This document shows, in pieces, positions 36,130-44,831 of a DNA stretch of 64,000 nucleotides. Within the stretch, counting starts at the first letter, position 1, and every line of letters starts with the position of its first letter. The notes under the pieces are model-generated. The model did not search any database. It saw only the letters and a program-made list of their open reading frames with translations, and had not been told where the DNA came from. Source of the stretch: Bacteroidales bacterium UBA1680 (GTDB taxonomy: Bacteria > Bacteroidota > Bacteroidia > Bacteroidales > UBA932); assembly GCA_002320605.1 (NCBI GenBank), contig DCKG01000035.1:16804-80803 (forward strand), in the 5' to 3' direction. A program made the translations under genes and the position numbers.

Positions 36130-36759
36130 TTAGAAGAATAACGCCAGCGAAAACGCCACGCCATTGAAGTTGTTCCCGTTATTGACGGCATCGCGAACCT
36201 TGTCGCCCACCGTGTCTGCGATGTTGCCGGAGCCATAGATATTCCCGAAATTCCAGAAATACTTGACTGAGAATTGCAATTTCCAGAAATCCAATCCGGC
36301 TCCCACGCCCAGGCCGTATTCAGCCTTCTTGAGCTCGCTCTTGATGGTCTTAGCCTGCCCACCATTGCTGGAGCCAAGGCGGTAGCCTACGAAAGGCTCT
36401 GCGAAGGCATAAGGGCGCAGGAATCCGAGATCCGGTCCCCACTGAATCTGGACAGGAAGCTCCAGATACCCGACTTTGGTTTGGAAATCTTTCCATTGTG
36501 CATCATCGATGTTACCGACCGACGTTCCTTTAACCTGATAAAGAAGGCTCGGCTGAATCGCTAATCCGGAGAAAAGCGGCAGCTGCGCAGTGATGCCGAC
36601 ATGATAGAGAGAAAGGGAGCTGGCGTCTACATCCTTCACGTGTGACTTTGAAGAAGTGAGACCACCGATTATTCCGAATGATGCCCTGTTGTAACGCTGG
36701 GCATTCATTCCTACCGTTGCCATGCAAGCGATGGCAAGAATAAAGAACAGCCTTTTCAT
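36130..36759 (-). CDS. Outer-membrane beta-barrel (porin family) protein
   Basis: A 209-residue protein with a signal peptide cleaved near GMNAQ. Alternating hydrophobic strands with aromatic girdles follow (SLYHVGITAQLPLF, GLAIQPSLLYQVKG, GYLELPVQIQWG) and a C-terminal VAFSLALFF ending in Phe, as required for BamA-dependent insertion. It fits the small eight-strand barrel family frequent in Bacteroidota. Substrate or role is unknown. It sits between trxA (9 bp) and LOG (8 bp). Confidence 0.85.
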   Translation of the reverse strand: MKRLFFILAIACMATVGMNAQRYNRASFGIIGGLTSSKSHVKDVDASSLSLYHVGITAQLPLFSGLAIQPSLLYQVKGTSVGNIDDAQWKDFQTKVGYLELPVQIQWGPDLGFLRPYAFAEPFVGYRLGSSNGGQAKTIKSELKKAEYGLGVGAGLDFWKLQFSVKYFWNFGNIYGSGNIADTVGDKVRDAVNNGNNFNGVAFSLALFF

Positions 36760-36768
36760 AATGAAAAT

Positions 36769-37080
36769 TTATAAAAGTGTATTAAGTTTGGTAGTGATTT
36801 CGTTTTTCGGAACGTTGCCGACCAGCTTATCGACGACTTTCCCGTCTTTGAAGAAAAGCAGCGTCGGAATATTCCGTATTCCATGTTCTCCGGCAGGTGT
36901 GTCGCACTCGTCCACGTTGCATTTTACGACTTTCACCTTACCGTCATATTCGTTTGCGATAGCTGCGACCGTTGGGGCAAGAGCACGGCAAGGGCCGCAC
37001 CAAGTAGCCCAAAAGTCTACTAGAACTACGCCTGAAGAAACCAAATCATTAAAGTTTTCGTTTGTCGCAATTATTTCCAT
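36769..37080 (-). CDS. trxA: Thioredoxin
   Basis: A 103-residue thioredoxin with active site ATWCGPCRALAP (Cys about 30 and 33), the cis-Pro segment IRNIPTLLFFKDG, and no signal peptide. It reduces disulfides in cytosolic proteins. It opens a run of seven closely spaced genes to trmB. The RND-operon terminator lies only 13 bp upstream of its start. Confidence 0.95.
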   Translation of the reverse strand: MEIIATNENFNDLVSSGVVLVDFWATWCGPCRALAPTVAAIANEYDGKVKVVKCNVDECDTPAGEHGIRNIPTLLFFKDGKVVDKLVGNVPKNEITTKLNTLL

Positions 37081-37093
37081 GATATAAAAGTTT

Positions 37094-37131
37094 AAAAAAG
37101 TTCCGGAACGGAAACTCGCAATTTCCGTTCC
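37094..37131 (-). terminator. Terminator of the RND efflux operon
   Basis: A perfect 10-bp stem, GGAACGGAAA (37105-37114) with TTTCCGTTCC (37122-37131), has a 7-nt loop. On the minus strand it is followed by GGAACTTTTTT. The U-run ends about 13 bp before trxA. Confidence 0.8.
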
Positions 37132-37135
37132 GAAA

Positions 37136-37143
37136 CAAATATA
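37136..37143 (-). promoter_or_regulatory. -7 box upstream of the trxA operon hairpin
   Basis: The minus strand reads TATATTTG, a perfect TAnnTTTG match. Its start site would fall near 37129, inside the 5' arm of the terminator hairpin. The trxA transcript would then begin with most of that hairpin, or be attenuated by it. No -33 TTTG is seen. Confidence 0.4.
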
Positions 37144-37157
37144 GGGAAAAAAGATGA

Positions 37158-37466
37158 CTATTTCTCTGGGAGAGTGGACTCCTCAATATTCCAGAGGAAT
37201 GCCCTCAGGCCGAGATCCGGCGATGCTTTGTCCATTTTGTCGAGTTCGGCGAGCAGACGCCTGGCTTTCTGGTCATCTTTCACGACTGCCAGAATGGCGT
37301 TGTTCTGAACAGGCCACGCATGGTCGCCGTAATGCGGCTCGCCATTCATCTCGCCGCGGCCCTGGATATCCAGCCACTGAGTGAACCCTCTCTGGTGTTC
37401 CCTGTCCAGAAGACGCAGGACATCGTGTCCGAATCCTTGATTGTACGATATAAATAATGCTTTCAT
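37158..37466 (-). CDS. PG0541-like transporter-associated protein
   Basis: A 102-residue protein with a ferredoxin-like, PII-like pattern: MKALFISYNQGFGHDVLRLL, then an ILAVVKDDQKARRLLAEL strand-helix. It resembles the Porphyromonas PG0541 type that is found beside RND pumps. Here it is the last gene of the efflux operon, 26 bp after the permease. A sensing or regulatory role for the pump is only suggested by context. No membrane segment. Confidence 0.75.
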   Translation of the reverse strand: MKALFISYNQGFGHDVLRLLDREHQRGFTQWLDIQGRGEMNGEPHYGDHAWPVQNNAILAVVKDDQKARRLLAELDKMDKASPDLGLRAFLWNIEESTLPEK

Positions 37467-37492
37467 AATTTAATGCAATATATCAATATTTC

Positions 37493-40400
37493 CTATGCTT
37501 TCGCCATTCCTGCTTCGGCATTTCTCTGCTCTTTGCGCTGCCTGCGCTTCTCCCGGAAAGAGCTCACTGCACAGTAGATCACAGGAATCAGAATCAGGGT
37601 GACGACTGTCGAGACCGTAAGGCCCCAGGCTACCGTAAGGCCAAGAGGCCTCCACAACTCGGCGCCTTCTCCTTGGCCGACAGCCATAGGAATCATTCCC
37701 AGGACGGTGGTCAGAGTGGTCATGAGGATAGGGCGCAGACGGCTCCTTGCCGCCGTTACGGATGCTTCTACGATGCTCATTCCTCTCTCCCTCATAAGAT
37801 TGGTGTAATCGATGAGCACGATACCGTTCTTAACCACGATTCCAATCAGGATCAGCAAACCAATCATGGCCATTACGCTCAATGGCGTGTTGCCGATGCG
37901 AAGGCCTAGGATTACGCCCGTGATGGCGAACGGCACGGAGAACATAATCACCAGCGGACTGATGAAGGACTCGAACTGAGAAGCCATGACCATATATACC
38001 AAGATCACAATCAGCGCCATCAGGGTTAGCAAATCTCCGAACATGTCCTGCTGATCCTCGTAACTTCCGCCTATGTCGGTAGAGATGTTGCTTGGCATGT
38101 TGGTTCCTTTGACGATCTGCTCCGTGGCAGTTACTGCATCGCTGAGCGCATGTCCCCTTGCCACGACGCCAGTGATGTCGATATAACGTTCACGATTCTT
38201 TCTCTCGATGGTAGGAGGCACGAAGCCCTCTTGGATAGTTCCTAGGTCTTTGATTCTCACAGCGTTTCCCATAGGCGTATAGACTATGGTGTTGGCTATG
38301 TCCTCTACGCTCGACCTATAGTTCTTAGGGTAACGGACGCGAATGTCATACTCTTCGCCCTCCTCTCTGTAAACCGAGCTCACGGAACCACTCATGGCCG
38401 CGCTGAAGGCAGATGCGGCGGTGGCGGAGTTAAGCCCGTTTAGAGCAAGCTTGGTTCTGTCGAAATCTATGAGATATTCAGGAGTATATTCATCACGGCT
38501 GAGAGTAACCTGTGAGAAGGCCTCGTTTTCAAGCATCTTCGACTGTATCTCTCTTGCTATAGACTCGGTTTCTGCGAAATCATATCCATAGATTTCAAGC
38601 TCCACTGAAGAAGCTCCACCTACGCCGCCCATGCCCTCCGTAACAGTAGCTTTCCTCACCTCAGGGTAATCTCTCAAGTCTTTTCTGATGATGTCGGCTA
38701 TCTCGGTAGAAGACCTCTTACGCTGCCCCATCGAGCCTAGGTTGATGTTCATGGAGACGATGTTCGAGCCATTACTCTGTATGGATGCCAAGGTGTTGTC
38801 CGAGCTAGCCTGCCCGAACCTGTATTGCAGCACCTTAATCTCAGGAATCTCTTCGCTCAGCCTGTCAGCGAATTTCTTGGCGAAATCGCCAGTCACGGTC
38901 TGCTCGGTTCCGACCGGCAGCTGAATATCAACAGTCAGACGGCCCTGATCCTGATTAGGGAAAAACTCGGTCTTTATGCCAGGCCCGAGGAAAGCCAGCA
39001 CAGCCACGAATATGGCGGCGCAGACTGTGACCACGAGAGCCTTGTGGTTTACAGACCAATTGATTATCCTTGAATAACCATTCGAGATGCCATCCAAGAA
39101 TTTCTCGACAGGATCAAAAATCATCCTGTGGAGCTTGCCAGTCTTCTTCTTGTTAGTAAGCATCTTGGAACAAAGCATCGGAACAAGGGACAGAGAAGCG
39201 GCTAGCGAAATAGCCATGATTATGCTGACAATCCATCCAAGCTGTTTGAACAGGATTCCGGCCATTCCAGACACCATGGTCAGAGGCAGGAACACGCAGA
39301 ACATCGTGAGAGTGGATGCCATGACGGAAATGCCGACCTCTTCCGTACCGTGAATGGCGGCCTCCTTTGGTTTCTCACCTCTCTCCAGGTGGGTGGAGAT
39401 ATTCTCCAGAACGACTATGGAGTCATCCACGACCATGCCTATCGCAATTGACAAGGCTGACATTGAAATGATGTTCAAAGTGTTGCCAGTCGCAAAAAGG
39501 TAAACCAGAGATCCGAGCAATGCTATAGGAATGGAAAGGATGACGATGAACGTGGCCCTCCATCTGCCAAGGAATATGAAGACGACTAGCATCACCACCA
39601 GAAGCGTGATAAGGATGGTCTCCTTCAATGAGCCAATGGTGTTGATAATGTTGTCGGAAGAGTCGATGACGGTCGATATCTTGATGTCAGAAGGCAGCGT
39701 AGGAGCAACCTCCGTAAGCTTTTCGTTCACTCCCCTGATTACATTCACGGTATTTGATCCGGTCTGCTTCGTTATGGCAATCATGGCCGACTGCATGCCG
39801 TTGGTGAAGGATTCCTGGGATTTCTCTTGCGGTCCGTCATAAATCGTGGCGATGTCTCTCAAATAAACCAGATGGCCGTTTGACTGCCCCACCACTACGT
39901 CAAGCATCTCCTGAGGATCCTTGAATTCCTTTTCAACCCTCAACGTGTAAGTCTCAGAACCGATGTCGATGTTTCCTGACGGGATGTTCCGGTTCTCTGC
40001 CCCAAGAATCTGGGAAATTGTGCCCACCGAAAGTCCGTAGGCCTGAAGCTTGTCCGGATCGCAATAAACCTGAATCTCACGCTCTGGGGCGCCGACTACC
40101 AGCACGCTTCCCACGCCGTCCACGCGTCCGAGAGGGGTCGTGATCTTGTCGTCCAGTATCTTCTCGAGTCCCGGAATGCTTTCGTCCGCCTGAGCGGACA
40201 AGATCAGCACAGGCATGTCATCCATTCCGAACTTGAACAAGACCGGAGTCGAGGCTCCGTCCGGAAGTGACTGGCTTACCATGTCCAGCTTATCCCGGAC
40301 ATTATTGCAAGCCTGATCTATGTCTGTTCCGTATTTGAACTCCAGCATGACGATTGAGATATTCTCCCTAGAGTTTGAAGTCATGTCCTTGAGATTCTCA

Positions 40401-40621
40401 ACGCTGTTTAGTGAGTTCTCAAGCACCTTTGTCACATTCGACTCAACATCCGAAGCACTCGCGCCCGGATACGAGGACATCACCATCACGATGTTGGCAT
40501 CGAAATCCGGGAACAATGCCAATGGAGTCCTCATGAGGGAGAAGACGCCGAATATGGCAAAGGCCAGGAATACCAAGGCTGTCGTGACAGGACGATTTAC
40601 TGATGATTTATATATGCTCAT
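37493..40621 (-). CDS. RND efflux transporter permease (HAE1 type)
   Basis: A 1042-residue inner-membrane pump of normal AcrB length. It has N-terminal RPVTTALVFLAFAIFGVFSL, two large periplasmic loops, twelve membrane helices, and the proton-relay Asp pair in GMVVDDSIVVLENIS (about 400). The second half repeats the first (LTTVLGMIPMAVGQGEGAE). It exports drugs or other amphiphiles by proton motive force as a trimer with the adaptor and TolC-like channel encoded next to it. Order in the operon is TetR, TolC, adaptor, permease, PG0541-like. Confidence 0.95.
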   Translation of the reverse strand: MSIYKSSVNRPVTTALVFLAFAIFGVFSLMRTPLALFPDFDANIVMVMSSYPGASASDVESNVTKVLENSLNSVENLKDMTSNSRENISIVMLEFKYGTDIDQACNNVRDKLDMVSQSLPDGASTPVLFKFGMDDMPVLILSAQADESIPGLEKILDDKITTPLGRVDGVGSVLVVGAPEREIQVYCDPDKLQAYGLSVGTISQILGAENRNIPSGNIDIGSETYTLRVEKEFKDPQEMLDVVVGQSNGHLVYLRDIATIYDGPQEKSQESFTNGMQSAMIAITKQTGSNTVNVIRGVNEKLTEVAPTLPSDIKISTVIDSSDNIINTIGSLKETILITLLVVMLVVFIFLGRWRATFIVILSIPIALLGSLVYLFATGNTLNIISMSALSIAIGMVVDDSIVVLENISTHLERGEKPKEAAIHGTEEVGISVMASTLTMFCVFLPLTMVSGMAGILFKQLGWIVSIIMAISLAASLSLVPMLCSKMLTNKKKTGKLHRMIFDPVEKFLDGISNGYSRIINWSVNHKALVVTVCAAIFVAVLAFLGPGIKTEFFPNQDQGRLTVDIQLPVGTEQTVTGDFAKKFADRLSEEIPEIKVLQYRFGQASSDNTLASIQSNGSNIVSMNINLGSMGQRKRSSTEIADIIRKDLRDYPEVRKATVTEGMGGVGGASSVELEIYGYDFAETESIAREIQSKMLENEAFSQVTLSRDEYTPEYLIDFDRTKLALNGLNSATAASAFSAAMSGSVSSVYREEGEEYDIRVRYPKNYRSSVEDIANTIVYTPMGNAVRIKDLGTIQEGFVPPTIERKNRERYIDITGVVARGHALSDAVTATEQIVKGTNMPSNISTDIGGSYEDQQDMFGDLLTLMALIVILVYMVMASQFESFISPLVIMFSVPFAITGVILGLRIGNTPLSVMAMIGLLILIGIVVKNGIVLIDYTNLMRERGMSIVEASVTAARSRLRPILMTTLTTVLGMIPMAVGQGEGAELWRPLGLTVAWGLTVSTVVTLILIPVIYCAVSSFREKRRQRKEQRNAEAGMAKA

Positions 40622-40634
40622 CTTGAATATTCAA

Positions 40635-41666
40635 TTAATCGTTAGATGAAAGAACCTCTACTTTATCTCCGTCCCTGAGGCTTGTGCTTCCCTTGGCAGC
40701 AACCCGATCGCCTTCGTTCAATCCGTTCAGAATCTCGTAGCTGGTGTCGAAATGCCTTCCAAGGGTGACCACGGTGCTCTTGACGGTGCTATCAGGCTGC
40801 ACGACGTAAACTATCCTGACGGAAGAACCTTGCTGCTTCACTACCGCCACGTCCGGAATTACCACGCTATGGTTCACTCCGAATTCAATGCTCACCCTGG
40901 CGAACATGCCCGGGCGAAGAACCTTATCACCGTTCTGGACTATTATCTCTGTCGTGAAGGTATGAGTGTTAGGGTCAATCGTAGGGTAGATCTTGTTGAC
41001 GGTTCCGGTAAACTCCTGGTTCGGCAAGGCATCGGCGGTTATCTTTACTTTATCGCCTTTCTTTACCTTGGTGTAGTCGGTCTCGGAAATGCCTACGAGC
41101 AGCTTCACCGGAGTGATCTGCTCAACCACGTAAATAGGCTGGCCAGAATACATGTCGCCTTTATCGTAATTCCTTGCGGAAACCACTCCGTTAAGAGGCG
41201 AGCGAAGCACAGTGTTCTCAAGCAGATTCTCATAAGACCGCTTGCTAACGTTGTAAGCCATTTCTGCAGCGTCATAATCAGACTTGGAGACCCCTCCTTG
41301 CAGGTAAAGGCTCTTAAGACGGCCAAGCTCCGTCGAATCGTTCTGAAGCTTCATTCGCACCTGATCAAGCTGAGCCGCATCCATGATTGCCAGCACCTGT
41401 CCTTTGGACACGAAATCCCCAACATCCACCTTTATCTTATCGATTCTCCCGCCGGTCTGCGGAGCAATATTGTTGACCGCAAACGCTTCGACCGTCGAAG
41501 AATACACTTCCGACTGCGGCACGTCCTGCATCACAGCCTCGGCGATAGAGATTCTGTTAACGTCATCTGCTGTCTCTGTCTCGGCGGTCTTAGTTTTGTT
41601 GCCGCCGCAGCTCACCAAAGCAGCCGTTGCTCCGATGATGGCTAATGTTTTGTAAATCCTCTTCAT
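40635..41666 (-). CDS. RND efflux periplasmic adaptor (membrane fusion protein)
   Basis: A 343-residue lipoprotein (lipobox ALVSCGG). The adaptor layout is clear: a barrel-sandwich half (GGRIDKIKVDVGDFVSKGQVLAIMD), a short helical hairpin, the second lipoyl half (LRSPLNGVVSARNYDKGDMYSGQ), a beta-barrel (VKKGDKVKITADAL) and a membrane-proximal domain. It joins the permease to the outer-membrane channel. It is 13 bp upstream of the permease gene. Confidence 0.95.
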   Translation of the reverse strand: MKRIYKTLAIIGATAALVSCGGNKTKTAETETADDVNRISIAEAVMQDVPQSEVYSSTVEAFAVNNIAPQTGGRIDKIKVDVGDFVSKGQVLAIMDAAQLDQVRMKLQNDSTELGRLKSLYLQGGVSKSDYDAAEMAYNVSKRSYENLLENTVLRSPLNGVVSARNYDKGDMYSGQPIYVVEQITPVKLLVGISETDYTKVKKGDKVKITADALPNQEFTGTVNKIYPTIDPNTHTFTTEIIVQNGDKVLRPGMFARVSIEFGVNHSVVIPDVAVVKQQGSSVRIVYVVQPDSTVKSTVVTLGRHFDTSYEILNGLNEGDRVAAKGSTSLRDGDKVEVLSSND

Positions 41667-41689
41667 ATTTCATTAATATATTATATGCA

Positions 41690-43150
41690 TTACCTGTTTT
41701 CCAAATCAACCTTTCCTTCCTCGTTGATGAAATCGTAACCGATGACTTGCTCAAGCTGCGCCTTTGCGACCTCGAAGTTGTAAACCGCCTGTGAAACAGC
41801 CAGCCTAGACTGAGTAAGGGCAAGCTGCGCATCATTCAGATCAGTTATGGTGCTCCTCCCGACTTTATAAGACTCAGCGCTGATGTCGTATGCTTTCTGA
41901 GCAGTCTGGACGGCATCCTGGGCTGCGACGTAGCTCTTAAGGTTCGTCTGCATAGTGGTCAGGTACTGCCGGATGCCGATTTTGAGCTTGCGCTCTGTGT
42001 CGCGCATCTGAAGGTCGAGCTGAGCGGCCTGCACCTTAGCCTGCCGAACCTGATTCAGCCTCTTCCCTCCTGAGAAGATAGGGATATTCAGGCTGACGCC
42101 GACATACGAATATGGAGTCCAATGATACTGGCTGAATTTGAAGCTATTCTCCATTGCGTAGTACTGGTAGGAATATGCCACCGAAAGAGTTGGCAGGTAG
42201 GCAGCCTTCTGAATTCGGATGTTCGTCGCAAGCTCCTCAGCCTGGATGGCCAGCTGGCGCATAGTCGTGTTGTAGTCCAGGGACAAGGAATCAGAAAGCG
42301 ACATGTCATAAGTCATGTTGTCCGAATAATCCTCCAGCGAGCCAGCCACGTCTATGGCCTCGTCCAGATCCACACCCATGACAGCCTTCAGCTGCCAGAG
42401 AGCCAGGATTATCGAGCTTTCCGCATTGTAGACATTCGGTATTGCGTTCGCAACCGTTGCTTTTGCCCTTGTATATTCAAGCTCAGAAGCCTTCTGGGCG
42501 TTGTATCTCATCTCGGTCTGCTTGAAATTATCGACGGCGTTCTCATACACGCTTTTATAGACATTGAAAGCCTCTTTCGCAAGCAATACCGAATAGAAAG
42601 CCTGCTTCACCTGCGTGACCATGTCCAGCCTAGACGATCTGGCTTTCTCCACCGCAAGCTCGACATCCTTCCCAGAAAGCTTGAGGCTTTCCCAGAGCTG
42701 CACATTCACGATAGGCATCGTAGCATTGATGCCGGCGCTCCATGTGTTCCAGCGGCCGACCTCGATTCCGCCGCCGGATGACTTGCCGGAATCGCCTCCG
42801 CCCTGAAGGGATGTGCCGGTGCTATCGCCCGGAAACATGGAACTCATGTCGAAGTCCATGTACATAACCTGTTTTTTAATGGTCCTCTGGAAATTTCCCG
42901 AAGCATCCACCTGAGGGAAAAGAGAGGCGTAAGTTCCTTTCTTCGCGTAACCAGCCTTCTCTATGTCCTTATCCGCCACTTTGACAGATACGTTCTCGCT
43001 CAAGGCAATCTCTAGCGCCTGATCCAGAGTGAGGAAAGTAGTGTCCGACGATGCATGCGCAGGCTCCACGACGTCTTTGTACTGCGCAGAGGCAACGACC
43101 GAAGCCATCGCCATGCCAGCTAGAATCAAAATTAATCTTTTTGTTGTCAT
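41690..43150 (-). CDS. TolC-family outer-membrane efflux channel
   Basis: A 486-residue protein. The ATG at 43150 gives a signal peptide (LILILAGMAMASVVASA); the frame extends to 43192 but that start would add a non-signal tail and run into the tetR end. Two long coiled-coil repeats follow, with TolC/OEP features (LTLDQALEIALSENVSVKVADKDIEKA; VGRSTITDLNDAQLALTQSRLAVSQA). It forms the trimeric exit duct. It lies 8 bp after tetR and 23 bp before the adaptor gene. A Gly/Ser-rich loop with GDSGKSSGGG near residue 125 is unusual. Confidence 0.93.
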   Translation of the reverse strand: MTTKRLILILAGMAMASVVASAQYKDVVEPAHASSDTTFLTLDQALEIALSENVSVKVADKDIEKAGYAKKGTYASLFPQVDASGNFQRTIKKQVMYMDFDMSSMFPGDSTGTSLQGGGDSGKSSGGGIEVGRWNTWSAGINATMPIVNVQLWESLKLSGKDVELAVEKARSSRLDMVTQVKQAFYSVLLAKEAFNVYKSVYENAVDNFKQTEMRYNAQKASELEYTRAKATVANAIPNVYNAESSIILALWQLKAVMGVDLDEAIDVAGSLEDYSDNMTYDMSLSDSLSLDYNTTMRQLAIQAEELATNIRIQKAAYLPTLSVAYSYQYYAMENSFKFSQYHWTPYSYVGVSLNIPIFSGGKRLNQVRQAKVQAAQLDLQMRDTERKLKIGIRQYLTTMQTNLKSYVAAQDAVQTAQKAYDISAESYKVGRSTITDLNDAQLALTQSRLAVSQAVYNFEVAKAQLEQVIGYDFINEEGKVDLENR

Positions 43151-43158
43151 ATAGTTAA

Positions 43159-43851
43159 TTATTCTGATATTCTGTTTTCGCGCGACCCACACCGTATCAG
43201 CCTTAACGCCTTGGAATTCTTTGCTAAGCTTGGATCTTCCACCTTATTGTATTCTTCCCAGCCTTTCCGAGACAGCAAGGTGTGGGTAATTATGTCAACG
43301 AGGGTTTTCACGAGAGCCGTGGTTGATGGCCTCTTCCTCTTCGAGGAACTCAAATCGTAGGCGAATGAGTTGAACCCATTGAATATAATGGATATTATCA
43401 CCAGGCATGAGTCTTTGTCTATGTCGTTTCGGAAAAACCCTTCCATCATGCCTTTGTCTATGAATTCGCCCATCGCCTTCTTGGAGGCATTGAGGTTATC
43501 CGACATGACGGTCTCGAATGTCTTCGGATAGTATTTCTTAAGATCATACGCAGCCCTTAAATAATTTGATTCGAACATGCTGTATTCGTCGATTATGCTT
43601 GGGAGGACTTTCAGCACCTGCACAGGATTCCTGGCTTCCATGGAAGCCACCATCATATCATGCCTTTTCTCCAGCAAGAAGGAGACAGTGTCTCTCACCA
43701 AGTTTTCCTTCTTCGCATAGAACACATAGAAGGTCTTCTTGGATATTCCCAGCTCATGGCAGACCTCGTCTATCGACACATCTCTTATGCCGCGCGCCAT
43801 GAAGAGATCCAGTGCGACATCCATTATTTTTTCTTTTGTCAGTCCTATCAT
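43159..43851 (-). CDS. TetR/AcrR family regulator of the efflux operon
   Basis: A 230-residue regulator. The N-terminal helix-turn-helix reads KIMDVALDLFMARGIRDVSIDEVCHELGISKKTFYVFYAKKENL, split here as the recognised TetR_N domain (about 5-55). The C-terminal helices would bind ligand. It is the first gene of the efflux operon and so probably represses itself and the pump. A near-perfect inverted repeat at 43866-43894 just upstream is a likely operator. Confidence 0.92.
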   Translation of the reverse strand: MIGLTKEKIMDVALDLFMARGIRDVSIDEVCHELGISKKTFYVFYAKKENLVRDTVSFLLEKRHDMMVASMEARNPVQVLKVLPSIIDEYSMFESNYLRAAYDLKKYYPKTFETVMSDNLNASKKAMGEFIDKGMMEGFFRNDIDKDSCLVIISIIFNGFNSFAYDLSSSKRKRPSTTALVKTLVDIITHTLLSRKGWEEYNKVEDPSLAKNSKALRLIRCGSRENRISE

Positions 43852-43865
43852 TTCATGAATATTTT

Positions 43866-43894
43866 AGTTTCATGCCTAAAAAAGACACGAAACT
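43866..43894. promoter_or_regulatory. Candidate TetR operator (inverted repeat)
   Basis: AGTTTCATG (43866-43874) and CACGAAACT (43886-43894) are inverted repeats with 8 of 9 matches and an 11-bp spacer. They lie 15-43 bp before the tetR start. The right arm overlaps a -7-like TAAGTTTC box on the minus strand, the position expected for a repressor. Confidence 0.5.
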
Positions 43895-43999
43895 TAATGC
43901 AAAAGCATTGCCAAAATTGCGATTTCCCGAAGAACATTTCAACTACAAATCCTTAGTTTTTCCTGCCAATATATTAATATACAGTACATTAAAACGATG

Positions 44000-44036
44000 C
44001 ACTCGGAAACTTTGAAAATTTCAAAGTTTCCGAGTG
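44000..44036. terminator. 37-bp perfect palindrome, terminator after the HAD gene
   Basis: The arms at 44000-44017 and 44019-44036 are perfectly complementary over 18 bp around a single central A. On the minus strand a TTTTAATG tract follows within a few bases. It separates the lgt-HAD unit from the efflux operon. Confidence 0.75.
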
Positions 44037-44054
44037 AAAATTTTCTCTTTGTTT

Positions 44055-44831
44055 CTATATGAGTCCGAAATGGCAGAGAGCGGCAGGAATTCCGTCTTCG
44101 TCAACGGATAAAGTAACATAGTCTGCGGCAGCCTTGACATCGTCAGTGGCATTGCCCATCGCCACCCCTATGCCGGCATATTCAATTATAGGAATATCAT
44201 TGCCTCCGTCTCCGAAAGCCATGCATTCTTCTCTTTTGATTCCAAGGCTTTCCAGAATCTTGGCAGCGCCTAGAGACTTCGACAGCCCCTCATTGACTAT
44301 GTCGCAGAAATACGGATGCCAGCGAGGGTATGTCAGCCCGTGGAATGCCGGCACGAGACGAGAATTTATCTCTTCCTCCGTCATGAATATGGAATATTCA
44401 TATATGTCATTATTCTCTGCCACCTCCCTGAGATCATAGAATCTGTCAGGCTTGATTAAAGTTTGATTTGCCAGCTCGATGGAAACTTCGTTCATGCAGT
44501 TGATCGCTGACACATCCTTGGCAAAAGTCCAGCAAGGGACATTCTCCCGCATGGCGAAATCGGCTATTCGCTTCGATGTTTCCTTCTCGATCGGACTATG
44601 GTATGCGATCTTGCCGTCCACGACATTGAGAGCCCCGTTCATGGCAATATATCCATCGAAGGGGAATCCTTCGAGCTGCCCGAAGAAGTGCGGGCTTCTA
44701 CCCGTAGAAATGAAAAGCTTCAAGCCCTTGCCCCGGGCTTTCCATAAGGCAGCCTTCAAGCCTTCTGACATCCTGTGAGTGCTGAAACTCAGAAGGGTGC
44801 CGTCAATATCGAAAAACAATGCTTTTATCAC
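44055..44831 (-). CDS. Cof-type HAD-IIB family hydrolase
   Basis: A 258-residue phosphatase. It has motif I FFDIDGTLLSF (Asp nucleophile about 8), motif II STGRSPHF, and motif IV GDGGNDIPIIEYAGIGVAMGNA (about 205-226). The inserted IIB cap lies in between. Such enzymes remove phosphate from sugar phosphates, nucleotides or flavin intermediates; the substrate is unknown. The start overlaps the lgt stop by 4 bp. Confidence 0.92.
   Translation of the reverse strand: MIKALFFDIDGTLLSFSTHRMSEGLKAALWKARGKGLKLFISTGRSPHFFGQLEGFPFDGYIAMNGALNVVDGKIAYHSPIEKETSKRIADFAMRENVPCWTFAKDVSAINCMNEVSIELANQTLIKPDRFYDLREVAENNDIYEYSIFMTEEEINSRLVPAFHGLTYPRWHPYFCDIVNEGLSKSLGAAKILESLGIKREECMAFGDGGNDIPIIEYAGIGVAMGNATDDVKAAADYVTLSVDEDGIPAALCHFGLI

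Noticed and set aside
40752..41645. 297-residue plus-strand ORF antisense to the efflux adaptor
   Set aside because: Shadow frame; His/Arg/Leu-rich translation typical of antisense reading.
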